DNA of 25,861 nucleotides from Chloroflexota bacterium (GTDB taxonomy: Bacteria > Chloroflexota > Dehalococcoidia > Lucifugimonadales > JACPCL1), in the NCBI GenBank assembly GCA_016210395.1, contig JACQUI010000048.1:1-25861 (forward strand), read 5' to 3'. The notes below the pieces were generated by a model. The model was not told the origin of the DNA. It made no database searches and was given only the letters and a program-made list of their open reading frames with translations. This document shows positions 7,943 to 14,587 of this stretch, in pieces. A program made the position numbers and the translations under genes. Positions within the stretch are counted from its first letter, which is position 1. Every line of letters begins with the position of its first letter.

Positions 7943-9073
7943 CTAGGGGTTCCTTCCGTAGGGGGCAGCGGTCTCTCGCAGCCGCACGTAGCTCATGTTG
8001 CCTACCTGCTTGACCAGCCCCTTCAGTTCCATGAGAGCTAGGGTACCGCTTACGGCAGACATAGGCAATCCTGTGGTGCGCGTGACATCGTCTACGTGGG
8101 TGGGTTCGTAGGCGAGACGGGAAAGGATGGCGGCCTCGGTATCGCCGGCGGGCTCAACCAGGGCGGGCATGGGGAAGGTGAGCTGCTGTTCGACGACGTC
8201 CGCCAGGTTCAGCTCTTCCAGAACGTCCTTGTACGAGAGCACCAGCTTGGCCCCCTGCTGGATGAGGAGGTTGGTGGCAAGGCTGGCCGGGGAGAAGATG
8301 CTGCCGGGGACGCAGAAGACCTCGCGGTCCTGCTCCAGGGCGTGGCGCACGGTCCAAATAGCGCCGCTGCCCTCCGGAGCCTCGATGACCAGCGTGCCCA
8401 GGGACATGCCGCTCATGATGCGATTCCGGCGGGGGAAGTTCTGGGCATCCGGGCGGACGCCCAGTGGGTACTCGCTGACCAGGGCGCCGCACTGGGCGAC
8501 GTCGGCGGCCAGCGCGCGGTGCTCCGGCGGGTAGAGGTGGTCGAGGCCGTGCCCCAGGACGGCGATGGTGCGCCCGCCTGCATCCAGCGCCGTCTTGTGG
8601 GCGATGGCATCAAAGCCGCGCGCCAGGCCGCTGATGATGGCGACGCCTCGCTGGGCGAGATCACGGGTGAGGAAGGCGGCGGCCTCGCGGCCATACGCGG
8701 TGGCCCGGCGGGTGCCGACGACGGCGATGGACCGCTCGTCCTCGGGCAGCAGCGCCCCTTTGACGAAGAGCAGGGGAGGGCGGTCGTAGATCTGCTTCAG
8801 CCGGGATGGGTAGCCGGGGTCGTCCCAGGTGAATGCGTGGACGCCCTGGCGTTCAAGCCGGGCCATCTCGGCGTCGGGGTCGGTGCGCGCTTTCAGTGCG
8901 GCAACGGCTGACAGGGCGCGGGCATCCAGGCCGGAGGCCCGCAGGGCATCCGGCGGGGCAAGCCAGGCGCGCTCCATGCTGCCGAAGGCCTTCAGCAGCA
9001 ACTCGAAGCGCGCCCGGCCGATGGCGGGGGCTGCGCGAAACGCGACCCAGTATTTGAGGTCGGTGGTGGTCAC
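7943..9073 (-). CDS. dprA: DNA-processing protein DprA
   Basis: DprA (Smf) binds incoming single-stranded DNA and loads RecA during natural transformation; it is also conserved in species not known to be competent. The 376 residues include an N-terminal SAM-like part, the Rossmann-like core (AVVGTRRATAYG, ISGLARGFDAIAH, GRTIAVLGHGLDHLYPPEH, SEYPLG, FPRRNRIMSGMS) and a C-terminal winged helix (about 300-365). The frame stays open through the tRNA-Ser gene upstream, but conservation begins at TTDLKYWVAFR. I therefore place the start at GTG 9073, without a clear ribosome binding site. The tRNA-Ser(GGA) 3' end lies 150 nt upstream with no obvious terminator between, so tRNA read-through could help express dprA-topA. 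Confidence 0.9.
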   Translation of the reverse strand: MTTTDLKYWVAFRAAPAIGRARFELLLKAFGSMERAWLAPPDALRASGLDARALSAVAALKARTDPDAEMARLERQGVHAFTWDDPGYPSRLKQIYDRPPLLFVKGALLPEDERSIAVVGTRRATAYGREAAAFLTRDLAQRGVAIISGLARGFDAIAHKTALDAGGRTIAVLGHGLDHLYPPEHRALAADVAQCGALVSEYPLGVRPDAQNFPRRNRIMSGMSLGTLVIEAPEGSGAIWTVRHALEQDREVFCVPGSIFSPASLATNLLIQQGAKLVLSYKDVLEELNLADVVEQQLTFPMPALVEPAGDTEAAILSRLAYEPTHVDDVTRTTGLPMSAVSGTLALMELKGLVKQVGNMSYVRLRETAAPYGRNP

Positions 9074-9222
9074 GGGTGTCTTGCGCCGAGGGATGTCCAG
9101 AGTTGTGGCGGAAACGCGCTTAGGGCAATGCGCGCGCCTGGCCGCGCTGCCGTGTCTCTGGGTTGCCCTACAGACTAGGGGAAAAGGATGGGCGATGCAA
9201 GGGTATGGAGAGGTAGGGGAAG

Positions 9223-9313
9223 TGGCGGAGAGAGTGGGATTCGAACCCACGGTGCCCTTGTGGAGCACACACGCTCTCCAGGCGTGCCTATTAGACCGCT
9301 CTAGCATCTCTCC
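9223..9313 (-). tRNA. tRNA-Ser (GGA anticodon)
   Basis: A class II tRNA of 91 nt on the minus strand. The acceptor arms GGAGAGA and TCTCTCC pair, the anticodon stem CACGC/GCGTG encloses the loop CTGGAGA (anticodon GGA), a long variable arm follows, and the T arm contains GGGTTCGAATCCC. The discriminator is G and CCA is encoded (9225-9223). It reads UCC/UCU serine codons. It shares 36 bp exactly with the second tRNA-Ser at 10102. Confidence 0.97.
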
Positions 9314-9327
9314 GCGTAAGGTCCAGT

Positions 9328-9358
9328 AGTATTCTCCCACAAATCGGCGCGCTGTCAA
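9328..9358 (-). promoter_or_regulatory. Promoter of tRNA-Ser(GGA)
   Basis: On the minus strand TTGACA (9358-9353) is followed after 19 nt by AATACT (9333-9328; 4 of 6 matches to TATAAT). The predicted start would be about 8 nt before the tRNA 5' end. It lies just outside the inverted-repeat element at 9364. Confidence 0.5.
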
Positions 9359-9363
9359 AGCCA

Positions 9364-9608
9364 CCAGGGGCATACCCAGGGTCTTTCGGTGGTCGGTATG
9401 TATGGCCCGAGATGGGCTTGCGAGCATCGGCACGCACACTGTCATTCTAGAGCGAGGTGGTCAAATACCTCCGGTCCCAACTACGCCCCGCCTCGCGAAG
9501 AATCCCTCACGACCATCGCCTTTCGCAGGGCCACGGCAATGGCCCGTCGCTCGCTTCTTTCATTAGCCCTCGCCCAGAACCACCGAAAGACCCTGGGGGC
9601 ATACCAGG
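9364..9608. mobile_element. MITE-like element with inverted ends (CACCGAAAGACCCTGG family)
   Basis: A 245-bp intergenic segment bounded by an inverted pair: CCCAGGGTCTTTCGGTGGT (9375-9393) and ACCACCGAAAGACCCTGGG (9579-9597), 19 bp exact. Looser flanks CCAGGGGCATA and GGGGGCATACCAGG lie outside. Inside is a copy of the GTCATTCT..AGCGAGGTGGTCAA..CCTCGCGAAGAATC repeat (9441-9504). No transposase ORF fits. The same end sequence bounds a second element at 17110-17264. It occupies most of the gap between tRNA-Ser(GGA) and the DUF3054 gene. Confidence 0.6.
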
Positions 9609-9640
9609 TTTGCTGAACGGGAAGCGGGAAGGGAGAGGGG

Positions 9641-10075
9641 TCACGGCGCTGCGTGCGACCTGGAGCGCAAGGAGACCGCGAGGAAGGCCATGCGCCAGGC
9701 CATAAGCAATCCTGCCTGGAAGCTCAGGGAGATGGCGGCGAAGGTGGCGATAAAGGGGCGGTCGTACCACCACATGCGCAAGAGAAGGGCCAGCGCGCCG
9801 CACAAGACCCACGCGGGGAGCACGTCCTGCCAGGTGCGCCGGAACGACGTGAAGGTGGCGTGACGGTATGTCCCGATCCAGGGTGAAACGGCGAACCAGG
9901 CGACGGCGAAGGGCGCGACGCCTTTCGCAACGGTGAACGCAGTGATGGAAGCCTCGTGGTCGGCGCGGCCCATGATGTTGAACAGCACAAAGACGGCCAG
10001 GTCGCCGACGGCCAGGACGGCATAGGCAAAGGCCGGGGTGGTTGGGGAGACGTGTGGTGGGGGTGTGGGTGTCAC
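9641..10075 (-). CDS. DUF3054 family membrane protein
   Basis: A 144-residue hydrophobic protein with four predicted membrane helices: about 13-32 (YAVLAVGDLAVFVLFNIMG), 50-68, 90-108 and 115-138. The stretch PFAVAWFAVSPWIGTYR is typical of DUF3054, a family of unknown function common in Actinobacteria, Chloroflexi and haloarchaea. The open frame runs up into the tRNA-Ser(CGA) gene, so the true start must be inside; GTG at 10075 is chosen as the first start after the tRNA, with only a weak AGG upstream. It lies alone between two tRNA-Ser genes that share a 36-bp direct repeat. It may be transcribed by read-through from the tRNA promoter. Confidence 0.7.
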   Translation of the reverse strand: MTPTPPPHVSPTTPAFAYAVLAVGDLAVFVLFNIMGRADHEASITAFTVAKGVAPFAVAWFAVSPWIGTYRHATFTSFRRTWQDVLPAWVLCGALALLLRMWWYDRPFIATFAAISLSFQAGLLMAWRMAFLAVSLRSRSHAAP

Positions 10076-10101
10076 GGCGGGACCTGAAGGAAAGGGAGGT
10101 A

Positions 10102-10191
10102 TGGCGGAGAGAGTGGGATTCGAACCCACGGTGCCCTCGCGAGCACACCGCTTTTCGAGAGCGGCGCCTTAAACCACTCGGCCATCTCTCC
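10102..10191 (-). tRNA. tRNA-Ser (CGA anticodon)
   Basis: A class II tRNA of 90 nt on the minus strand. The acceptor arms are GGAGAGA/TCTCTCC; the anticodon stem CCGCT/AGCGG encloses CTCGAAA (anticodon CGA, reading UCG). It has a long variable arm, GGGTTCGAATCCC in the T arm, a G discriminator and an encoded CCA (10104-10102). The 3' half is identical to that of tRNA-Ser(GGA). Confidence 0.97.
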
Positions 10192-10217
10192 GCATAGGGG
10201 CACTGGTCGCCTTCCTC

Positions 10218-10276
10218 ATCTTGCTTCAGATAGGCGTGGGTGTCAAGTTGACGGCCATGCAGTGTAAGGCTATCAT
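10218..10276. promoter_or_regulatory. Back-to-back divergent promoters with a palindrome over both -35 boxes
   Basis: Plus strand: TTGACG (10248-10253), 17-nt spacer, TATCAT (10271-10276), driving the higA-like gene and glmU. Minus strand: TTGACA (10246-10241), 17-nt spacer, CAAGAT (10223-10218), driving tRNA-Ser(CGA). The two -35 boxes are one base apart and form the perfect palindrome GTCAAGTTGAC (10242-10252). This is a plausible operator for the HigA-like regulator encoded just downstream. Confidence 0.6.
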
Positions 10277-10316
10277 TCCCTCATGCTCTGCATTGTCTTC
10301 AGAGTGAGCAACCACA

Positions 10317-10610
10317 ATGACAACTGGCGCTACGCGAATGAGGATTGATGTCCCGTTCCCTCCCGGGGAACTCCTGAAAGAGGAGCTGGAGGAAAGGGGG
10401 ATGACCCAAGTCGCCCTCGCCAGAGCGATGGGTAGACCCCTGCAGAGTATCAACGCGATCATCCGAGGGAAGAAGGTCAACACTGCGGATACCGCCCTTC
10501 AACTCGAGCGGGTGCTCGGCATCAGCGCAGAGTACTGGTTGAACCTGGAGACGCGCTACCAGCTGACACTGGCGCGCCGCCGTCAGGAGGGGAGGGAGAC
10601 AGCATCATGA
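10317..10610 (+). CDS. higA: HigA-like antitoxin/transcription regulator (orphan, coupled to glmU)
   Basis: A 97-residue XRE-type helix-turn-helix protein of the HigA/VapI addiction-module antidote family. The N-terminus has the family block PFPPGELLKEELEERG (13-28), the HTH is about 29-53 (MTQVALARAMGR then SINAIIRGKK), and the C-terminal block ISAEYWLNLETRYQL (69-83) is typical. HigA normally neutralises the ribosome-dependent RNase HigB and represses its own operon. No higB lies next to it: only 125 nt separate it from tRNA-Ser(CGA). Its stop overlaps the glmU start (ATGA, 10607-10610), so it heads a two-gene unit with a cell-wall gene. ATG at 10317 lacks a clear ribosome binding site; an in-frame ATG at 10338 is the alternative. 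A good promoter lies about 35 nt upstream. Confidence 0.85.
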   Translation: MTTGATRMRIDVPFPPGELLKEELEERGMTQVALARAMGRPLQSINAIIRGKKVNTADTALQLERVLGISAEYWLNLETRYQLTLARRRQEGRETAS

Positions 10611-11986
10611 CACGCACGTCCCAGTGGGCAACGGTGGTCCTGGCGGCAGGCCAGGGGAAGCGGATGCAGTCGTCCCTGCCCAAGGTGCTGCACCCCGTCT
10701 GCGGCAAGGAGATGGCGCGGCACGTGCTGGATGCCGCCCGGGACGCCGCCGGCAGGCGCATCGTGCTTGTGGTAGGCCAGGGAGCCGAAGCGGTGCGCGA
10801 ACGCCTGGGCGTGGGCTTCCAGTACGTGGCGCAAACACGGCAACTGGGCACGGGCCACGCTTTGATGCAGGCGGAGCAGGCCCTTGCGGGCCAGGCTGCC
10901 CACGTGCTGGTGCTGTACGGCGATACGCCGCTCATTCAAGCCGGGACGCTGAAGCGGCTCATGGCGCAGCATGAGGACTCCGGCGCGGTCATGACGCTGC
11001 TCACCTCCAACCTGACGCCGACGGCGGGCTTGGGGCGAATCGAGCGGGACGGGGTGGGGAGGGTCACGCGCATCGTGGAGGAGGCAGAGGCCGACGAGGC
11101 GCAACGGGCGATCCGGGAGATCAACGGCGGCATGTACGGCTTTCGCGCCGACTGGCTCTGGCCTGCGCTGCACCGCCTGACGCCTTCGCGCTCGGGCGAG
11201 CTGTACCTCACTGACCTGGTTGCACTGGCGGTGCGCGATGGGTTGCCGGTGAGCAGCGTGGCTTCCAGCGAGGAGCTGGAGATCTTTGGCGTCAACAACC
11301 GGGTGCAGCTTGCGCAGGCGGAGCGGGCCATGCGGGAGCGCATCCTGACCCGCTGGATGCTGGCGGGCGTGACCCTAGTTGACCCACAGTCCACCTATAT
11401 AGACGCGGAGGTGTCCATCGGCCAGGACACGACCATCTTGCCCAACACCATCCTTCAAGGGAGGACCGCCATTGGCCTGCGGTGCCAGATCGGCCCGAAC
11501 TCCATCGTGCAGGACTCGTCCATCGGCGACGACTGCAAGGTCGTGGCGTCGGTGCTGGAGGAGGCGGAGCTGGCATCGCACGTGGACGTGGGCCCGTTCA
11601 GCCATCTGCGGCCCGGGGCGGTGATCGAGCAGGAGGTGCATATCGGCAACTTCGCCGAGGTGAAGGCCAGCCGCCTTGGCCGGGGCACAAAGATGGGCCA
11701 CTTCAGCTACATGGGCGATGCGACTGTGGGCAAGAACGTGAACATTGCGGCGGGGACGATCACGTGCAACTTTGACGGTGTGAACAAGAACCCCACGGAG
11801 ATTGGGGACGACGCGTTCATTGGCTGCGACACGATGCTGGTGGCCCCGGTGAAGGTGGGGGACCGCTCGGTGACGGGAGCGGGGGCAGTGGTGACCAAGG
11901 ATGTGCCTTCAGATAGCCTGGCAGTGGGGATGCCGGCGCGGGTGCGCAGGCGTGTCGTGAAGGGCAAGCAGGAGGGTGGGGTATAG
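10607..11986 (+). CDS. glmU: Bifunctional UDP-GlcNAc pyrophosphorylase / glucosamine-1-phosphate N-acetyltransferase
   Basis: GlmU makes UDP-N-acetylglucosamine, the precursor of peptidoglycan, in two steps: acetylation of glucosamine-1-phosphate with acetyl-CoA, then uridylyl transfer. It has 459 residues, the usual length. The N-terminal Rossmann-type domain shows the nucleotide loop VLAAGQGKRM (11-20), SLPKVLH (23-29), QLGTGHA (79-85) and YGDTP with metal-binding D106. The C-terminal half is a left-handed beta helix of hexapeptide repeats (about 255-445) containing GHFSYMGDA, NIAAGTITCNFDG and TGAGAVVTKDVP, the acetyltransferase site. The ATG overlaps the higA-like stop by 4 nt, with AGGAGGGGAGGGAG upstream as ribosome binding site inside that gene. 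Hairpins at 12036-12065 follow. Confidence 0.97.
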   Translation: MTRTSQWATVVLAAGQGKRMQSSLPKVLHPVCGKEMARHVLDAARDAAGRRIVLVVGQGAEAVRERLGVGFQYVAQTRQLGTGHALMQAEQALAGQAAHVLVLYGDTPLIQAGTLKRLMAQHEDSGAVMTLLTSNLTPTAGLGRIERDGVGRVTRIVEEAEADEAQRAIREINGGMYGFRADWLWPALHRLTPSRSGELYLTDLVALAVRDGLPVSSVASSEELEIFGVNNRVQLAQAERAMRERILTRWMLAGVTLVDPQSTYIDAEVSIGQDTTILPNTILQGRTAIGLRCQIGPNSIVQDSSIGDDCKVVASVLEEAELASHVDVGPFSHLRPGAVIEQEVHIGNFAEVKASRLGRGTKMGHFSYMGDATVGKNVNIAAGTITCNFDGVNKNPTEIGDDAFIGCDTMLVAPVKVGDRSVTGAGAVVTKDVPSDSLAVGMPARVRRRVVKGKQEGGV

Positions 11987-12035
11987 CGACCCCCAGGGAC
12001 ACAGGCCTCACGGATTGCGATAAAAGCCCTGCCAA

Positions 12036-12065
12036 GCGCCTGTAGGCGCCGGGTTTCAAAACCCG
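12036..12065. terminator. Twin adjacent hairpins between convergent glmU and MFS genes
   Basis: GCGCCTGTAGGCGC (12036-12049) is a 6-bp stem, directly followed by CGGGTTTCAAAACCCG (12050-12065), a 7-bp stem, both with tiny loops. They lie in the 146-nt gap between convergent genes. No T-run follows, so they could be a repeat element rather than a true intrinsic terminator. Confidence 0.4.
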
Positions 12066-12132
12066 CACCATAGGCCTCTCTGTTGCGGATACGCCAGCTT
12101 TCCAAGACCACCGCGGTCACTATGACAACTTC

Positions 12133-13380
12133 CTACGCCTTCGCCCTTCTCAGCACAGGCGCTAAGAAAAAGACGACCCCCATCAGCGCCAGCGCTGCTA
12201 TTGCATCAATCGCGATGGCCCTAGGCGCGCCCCACGCCTCTGCCATGGCCCCGGTCAGCAGCGTGCCCACTGGCCCTGCGCCAATCGCCATCATGAGCAC
12301 CCCCATGATGCGCCCCCGCATCTCCGGGGGCGTCGCCAGCAGCACGATGGTGCTCTGCATCGTCCCAAAGCTCGCCACGGCCAGCCCCTCCAGGAACAGT
12401 ATCAGCAGCGAAAGGCTATAGTACGGCGATAAGGCAAAGGCCAGCACCATGGCCATCGCAATGCTTGTGCCGAAGAGGAAGACCCTGCCTGGATTGCCTG
12501 CATTGCCCCGGGACGCCAGGTACATCGCGCCCAGCAGGGATCCCAGGCCATCGGCGGCCGCCAGTACCCCCATCAGCGCCGGCCCCACGTGCAGCACGTC
12601 CTTGGCAAAGACCGGCACCATGAGGACAAAGGGGAACAGGAACATATTGGCGACGATGGTCACCAGCATCACGCCGACCAGCGCCTGGTTCCTGGCCACG
12701 AAGCGGAACCCTTGTGAGAGCATCGCAGGGACCGGTTCGCTGGCCGGCCTCGCCTGGCGCGGCGGGAATTTCGTCTTCACGAGGAACACGAAACCCACAA
12801 GATAGAGAGCCAGCAGCGCGCCGATTGCGCCGGGCAGCCCGGTTGCCGTCAAGAGCACGCCGCCCACAATCGGGCCGATCATCTTCGCACCGTTCATGGC
12901 CGCCATGTCCAGCGACATGGCGTTGGCCACCCTCGGAGCGCCCACCAGGTCTGTGATGACGGAGCGCCTTGCTGGGAAGTCGAACGTCCAGGCCACGCCC
13001 ATGGCCAGCGTGACCATCGCGATGTGCCAGAACTCGGCCACGCCCGCCGCTGTCAGCGCCAGCAGCGCCGACAAGGACAGCACGTTCACCACCTGAGCGG
13101 CGATGGCCACGCGCCTGCGGTCCAGCCTGTCCGCCACGATCCCGGCAACCATGCCCAGGACAGGCATTGAGGCCATGCGGAAGAACCCAACCAGGCTCAC
13201 CAGCCAGGGCGAATCGGTGAGCACCAGCACCGCCCACCCCAGCACCATCGTCTCCATCCAGCGGGCGTGGTACCACGCCCAACTGGCGTACCACAGTTGG
13301 CGGAAGCCATTGCTGCGCAGGGCATCTATCAGGCGGAGGCCCGAGCCGCCTGCGGCGGTGTTGGCTATCCGCATACTCAC
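12133..13380 (-). CDS. Major facilitator superfamily transporter
   Basis: A 415-residue, 12-helix MFS protein of the inner membrane, most like the MFS_3 (enterobactin exporter-type/drug efflux) group. Motif A is visible in the loop between helices 2 and 3 (GIVADRLDRRRVAI), and FDFPARRSVITDLV follows helix 4, as in that group. Residues 1-20 are cytoplasmic. It starts with GTG overlapping the EamA gene stop (13377-13380), or at ATG 13374 six bases on; neither has a clear ribosome binding site, so coupled translation is likely. Substrate is unknown. It forms a two-gene transporter operon with the EamA protein. Confidence 0.85.
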   Translation of the reverse strand: MSMRIANTAAGGSGLRLIDALRSNGFRQLWYASWAWYHARWMETMVLGWAVLVLTDSPWLVSLVGFFRMASMPVLGMVAGIVADRLDRRRVAIAAQVVNVLSLSALLALTAAGVAEFWHIAMVTLAMGVAWTFDFPARRSVITDLVGAPRVANAMSLDMAAMNGAKMIGPIVGGVLLTATGLPGAIGALLALYLVGFVFLVKTKFPPRQARPASEPVPAMLSQGFRFVARNQALVGVMLVTIVANMFLFPFVLMVPVFAKDVLHVGPALMGVLAAADGLGSLLGAMYLASRGNAGNPGRVFLFGTSIAMAMVLAFALSPYYSLSLLILFLEGLAVASFGTMQSTIVLLATPPEMRGRIMGVLMMAIGAGPVGTLLTGAMAEAWGAPRAIAIDAIAALALMGVVFFLAPVLRRAKA

Positions 13381-14279
13381 GCCAGGGTGAGCGCGCCCAC
13401 ACCGCCCACGACCAGGACAGTCGAAAACGCCTTGACGGCCAGGGACTCCCGCGTCAAGGGCTCGTCCAGCAGGCGGACAAACGGAAGGCTCAGCAATGCG
13501 CTCATAAGAAGTGTGAATATGGGACGCGTGGACATGATTGTGGAAGAAAGAGAGGCAGGGCCCTGGTCAAAGGCCGTCAGCATGAAGTACAAGCCCAGCG
13601 GGGCTAGTATCGCCTCGGTGAAGACGATAACGCCAAGCCCCTTGAGGTTCGAGGCAGCTCGCAGCGCCTGCCGCCGTCCTTCTCCCGTGAGCCCTGGTAG
13701 CAGCAGCACGCTCCCGAGGAACAACGAGCGCAGGGCAAAGACGTTCCAAAACTCCATGCTCTCCAGCGCCGCCTTAGAGGTCACCGTGCCCGCAGCAGTC
13801 AACAGGGCAGCGGCAAGGAGCGCGCCGTAGGCCAGCTTCTTGTTCCCCTCCCCTTGCTTCGCCTTCTCCCCCATGGTCGAAAGGCCTGCACCGGCGATCA
13901 CCGTGAGGATTGCCAGCCAGTGCACCACCCCCAGCCGTTCTCCCAGGAACGCCATGGACAGCAGCGCCACGAACACCGGAAAGGTGTTGTAGAAGGGCAC
14001 CGCCCGGGACACCTCCAGCGCGCGCAGCCCGTAGAACAGAAGCAACAGCACAAGTCCCCATAGCGCGCCTGAAACGACCGCAGCCGTCAGCGCCCCGGCA
14101 GAAGCTCCCTGCCAGGGCGCGGCCAGTATGGCAACGGCTGCCATGCCGATCTGGATGACCCCCACGAGCGCATAGAAGCCTCGTATTCCCGGCACGTACA
14201 CTGCCAGGATACGCTTGTCCAGCACGCTCACCAGCGAAAAGATCGCGGCGCTTACCAGCGCGGCAAAGGCCCATCCCAC
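13377..14279 (-). CDS. EamA/DMT family transporter
   Basis: A 300-residue drug/metabolite transporter with ten predicted membrane helices in two EamA repeats (about 5-130 and 150-295). The first repeat ends with VSRAVPFYNTFPVFVALLSMAFLGERLG; the second with LSSTIMSTRPIFTLLMSALL. A Lys/Glu-rich cytoplasmic loop (EKAKQGEGNKK) joins them. GTG at 14279 is chosen: AGGAGG stands 9 nt upstream and the first helix begins directly (GWAFAALVSAAIFSLVSVL). A longer open frame to 14372 would run into a repeat. Substrate is unknown; the family includes amino-acid, metabolite and drug exporters. The stop overlaps the MFS start by 4 nt. Confidence 0.85.
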   Translation of the reverse strand: MGWAFAALVSAAIFSLVSVLDKRILAVYVPGIRGFYALVGVIQIGMAAVAILAAPWQGASAGALTAAVVSGALWGLVLLLLFYGLRALEVSRAVPFYNTFPVFVALLSMAFLGERLGVVHWLAILTVIAGAGLSTMGEKAKQGEGNKKLAYGALLAAALLTAAGTVTSKAALESMEFWNVFALRSLFLGSVLLLPGLTGEGRRQALRAASNLKGLGVIVFTEAILAPLGLYFMLTAFDQGPASLSSTIMSTRPIFTLLMSALLSLPFVRLLDEPLTRESLAVKAFSTVLVVGGVGALTLA

Positions 14280-14587
14280 GGTGAATGACCTCCTGCAGTG
14301 CCGAACCACAGAACCGAGAGCCAGGTGTAGGGGCAGGGTCTCCCTGCCCGCGTCCCACGCGCCTGCCCACATGCGCGGCGGCGGGCGCGACGACCGCGCC
14401 CCTACGACTCGTGCGCTTACCGCACAACACGTCGAACGCCGGATACAAAAAGCCCGACGGCCGCCGCCAGTCGGTTGCAGCCAATCTACACCCCCGTCAA
14501 AAGGGTGTCAATCCAATCTTTTTGTGGTTGCGTAGCCCTACTTGCTGTACCATACTGGACAACGCATTTTGATTTGAGGATGTTTTG
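14280..14587. other. Intergenic region between divergent EamA and Lon-like genes
   Basis: Contains the inverted repeat element at 14327-14405. A short stem ACACCC/GGGTGT (14488-14508) has a T-run only about 10 nt downstream. A weak + promoter is possible: TTGCGT (14528-14533), 17 nt, CATACT (14551-14556). I see no gene. The part after 14480 is AT-richer. Confidence 0.4.
14327..14405. repeat. GTAGGGGC-ended inverted repeat element with two hairpins
   Basis: The outer ends GTAGGGGC (14327-14334) and GCCCCTAC (14398-14405) are exact inverted copies. Inside each end lies a hairpin: GGGCAGGG/CCCTGCCC (14331-14349) and GGGCGCG/CGCGCCC (14382-14401). The GTAGGG start is shared with the copy at 18791 and, reversed, with the window start. 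Confidence 0.6.

Noticed and set aside
9074..9445. N-terminal extension of DprA to a 500-residue protein
   Set aside because: The extension translates through the tRNA-Ser gene and the end of an inverted-repeat element; family similarity begins at the GTG at 9073.
12031..12070. tRNA-like look of the hairpins after glmU
   Set aside because: GGGTTTCAAAACCC is a self-complementary stem, not a T arm, and no acceptor or anticodon arms fit.
13374..14372. 331-residue start of the EamA protein at 14372
   Set aside because: The extra residues are encoded in the repeat element at 14327-14405; GTG 14279 has an AGGAGG site 9 nt upstream.
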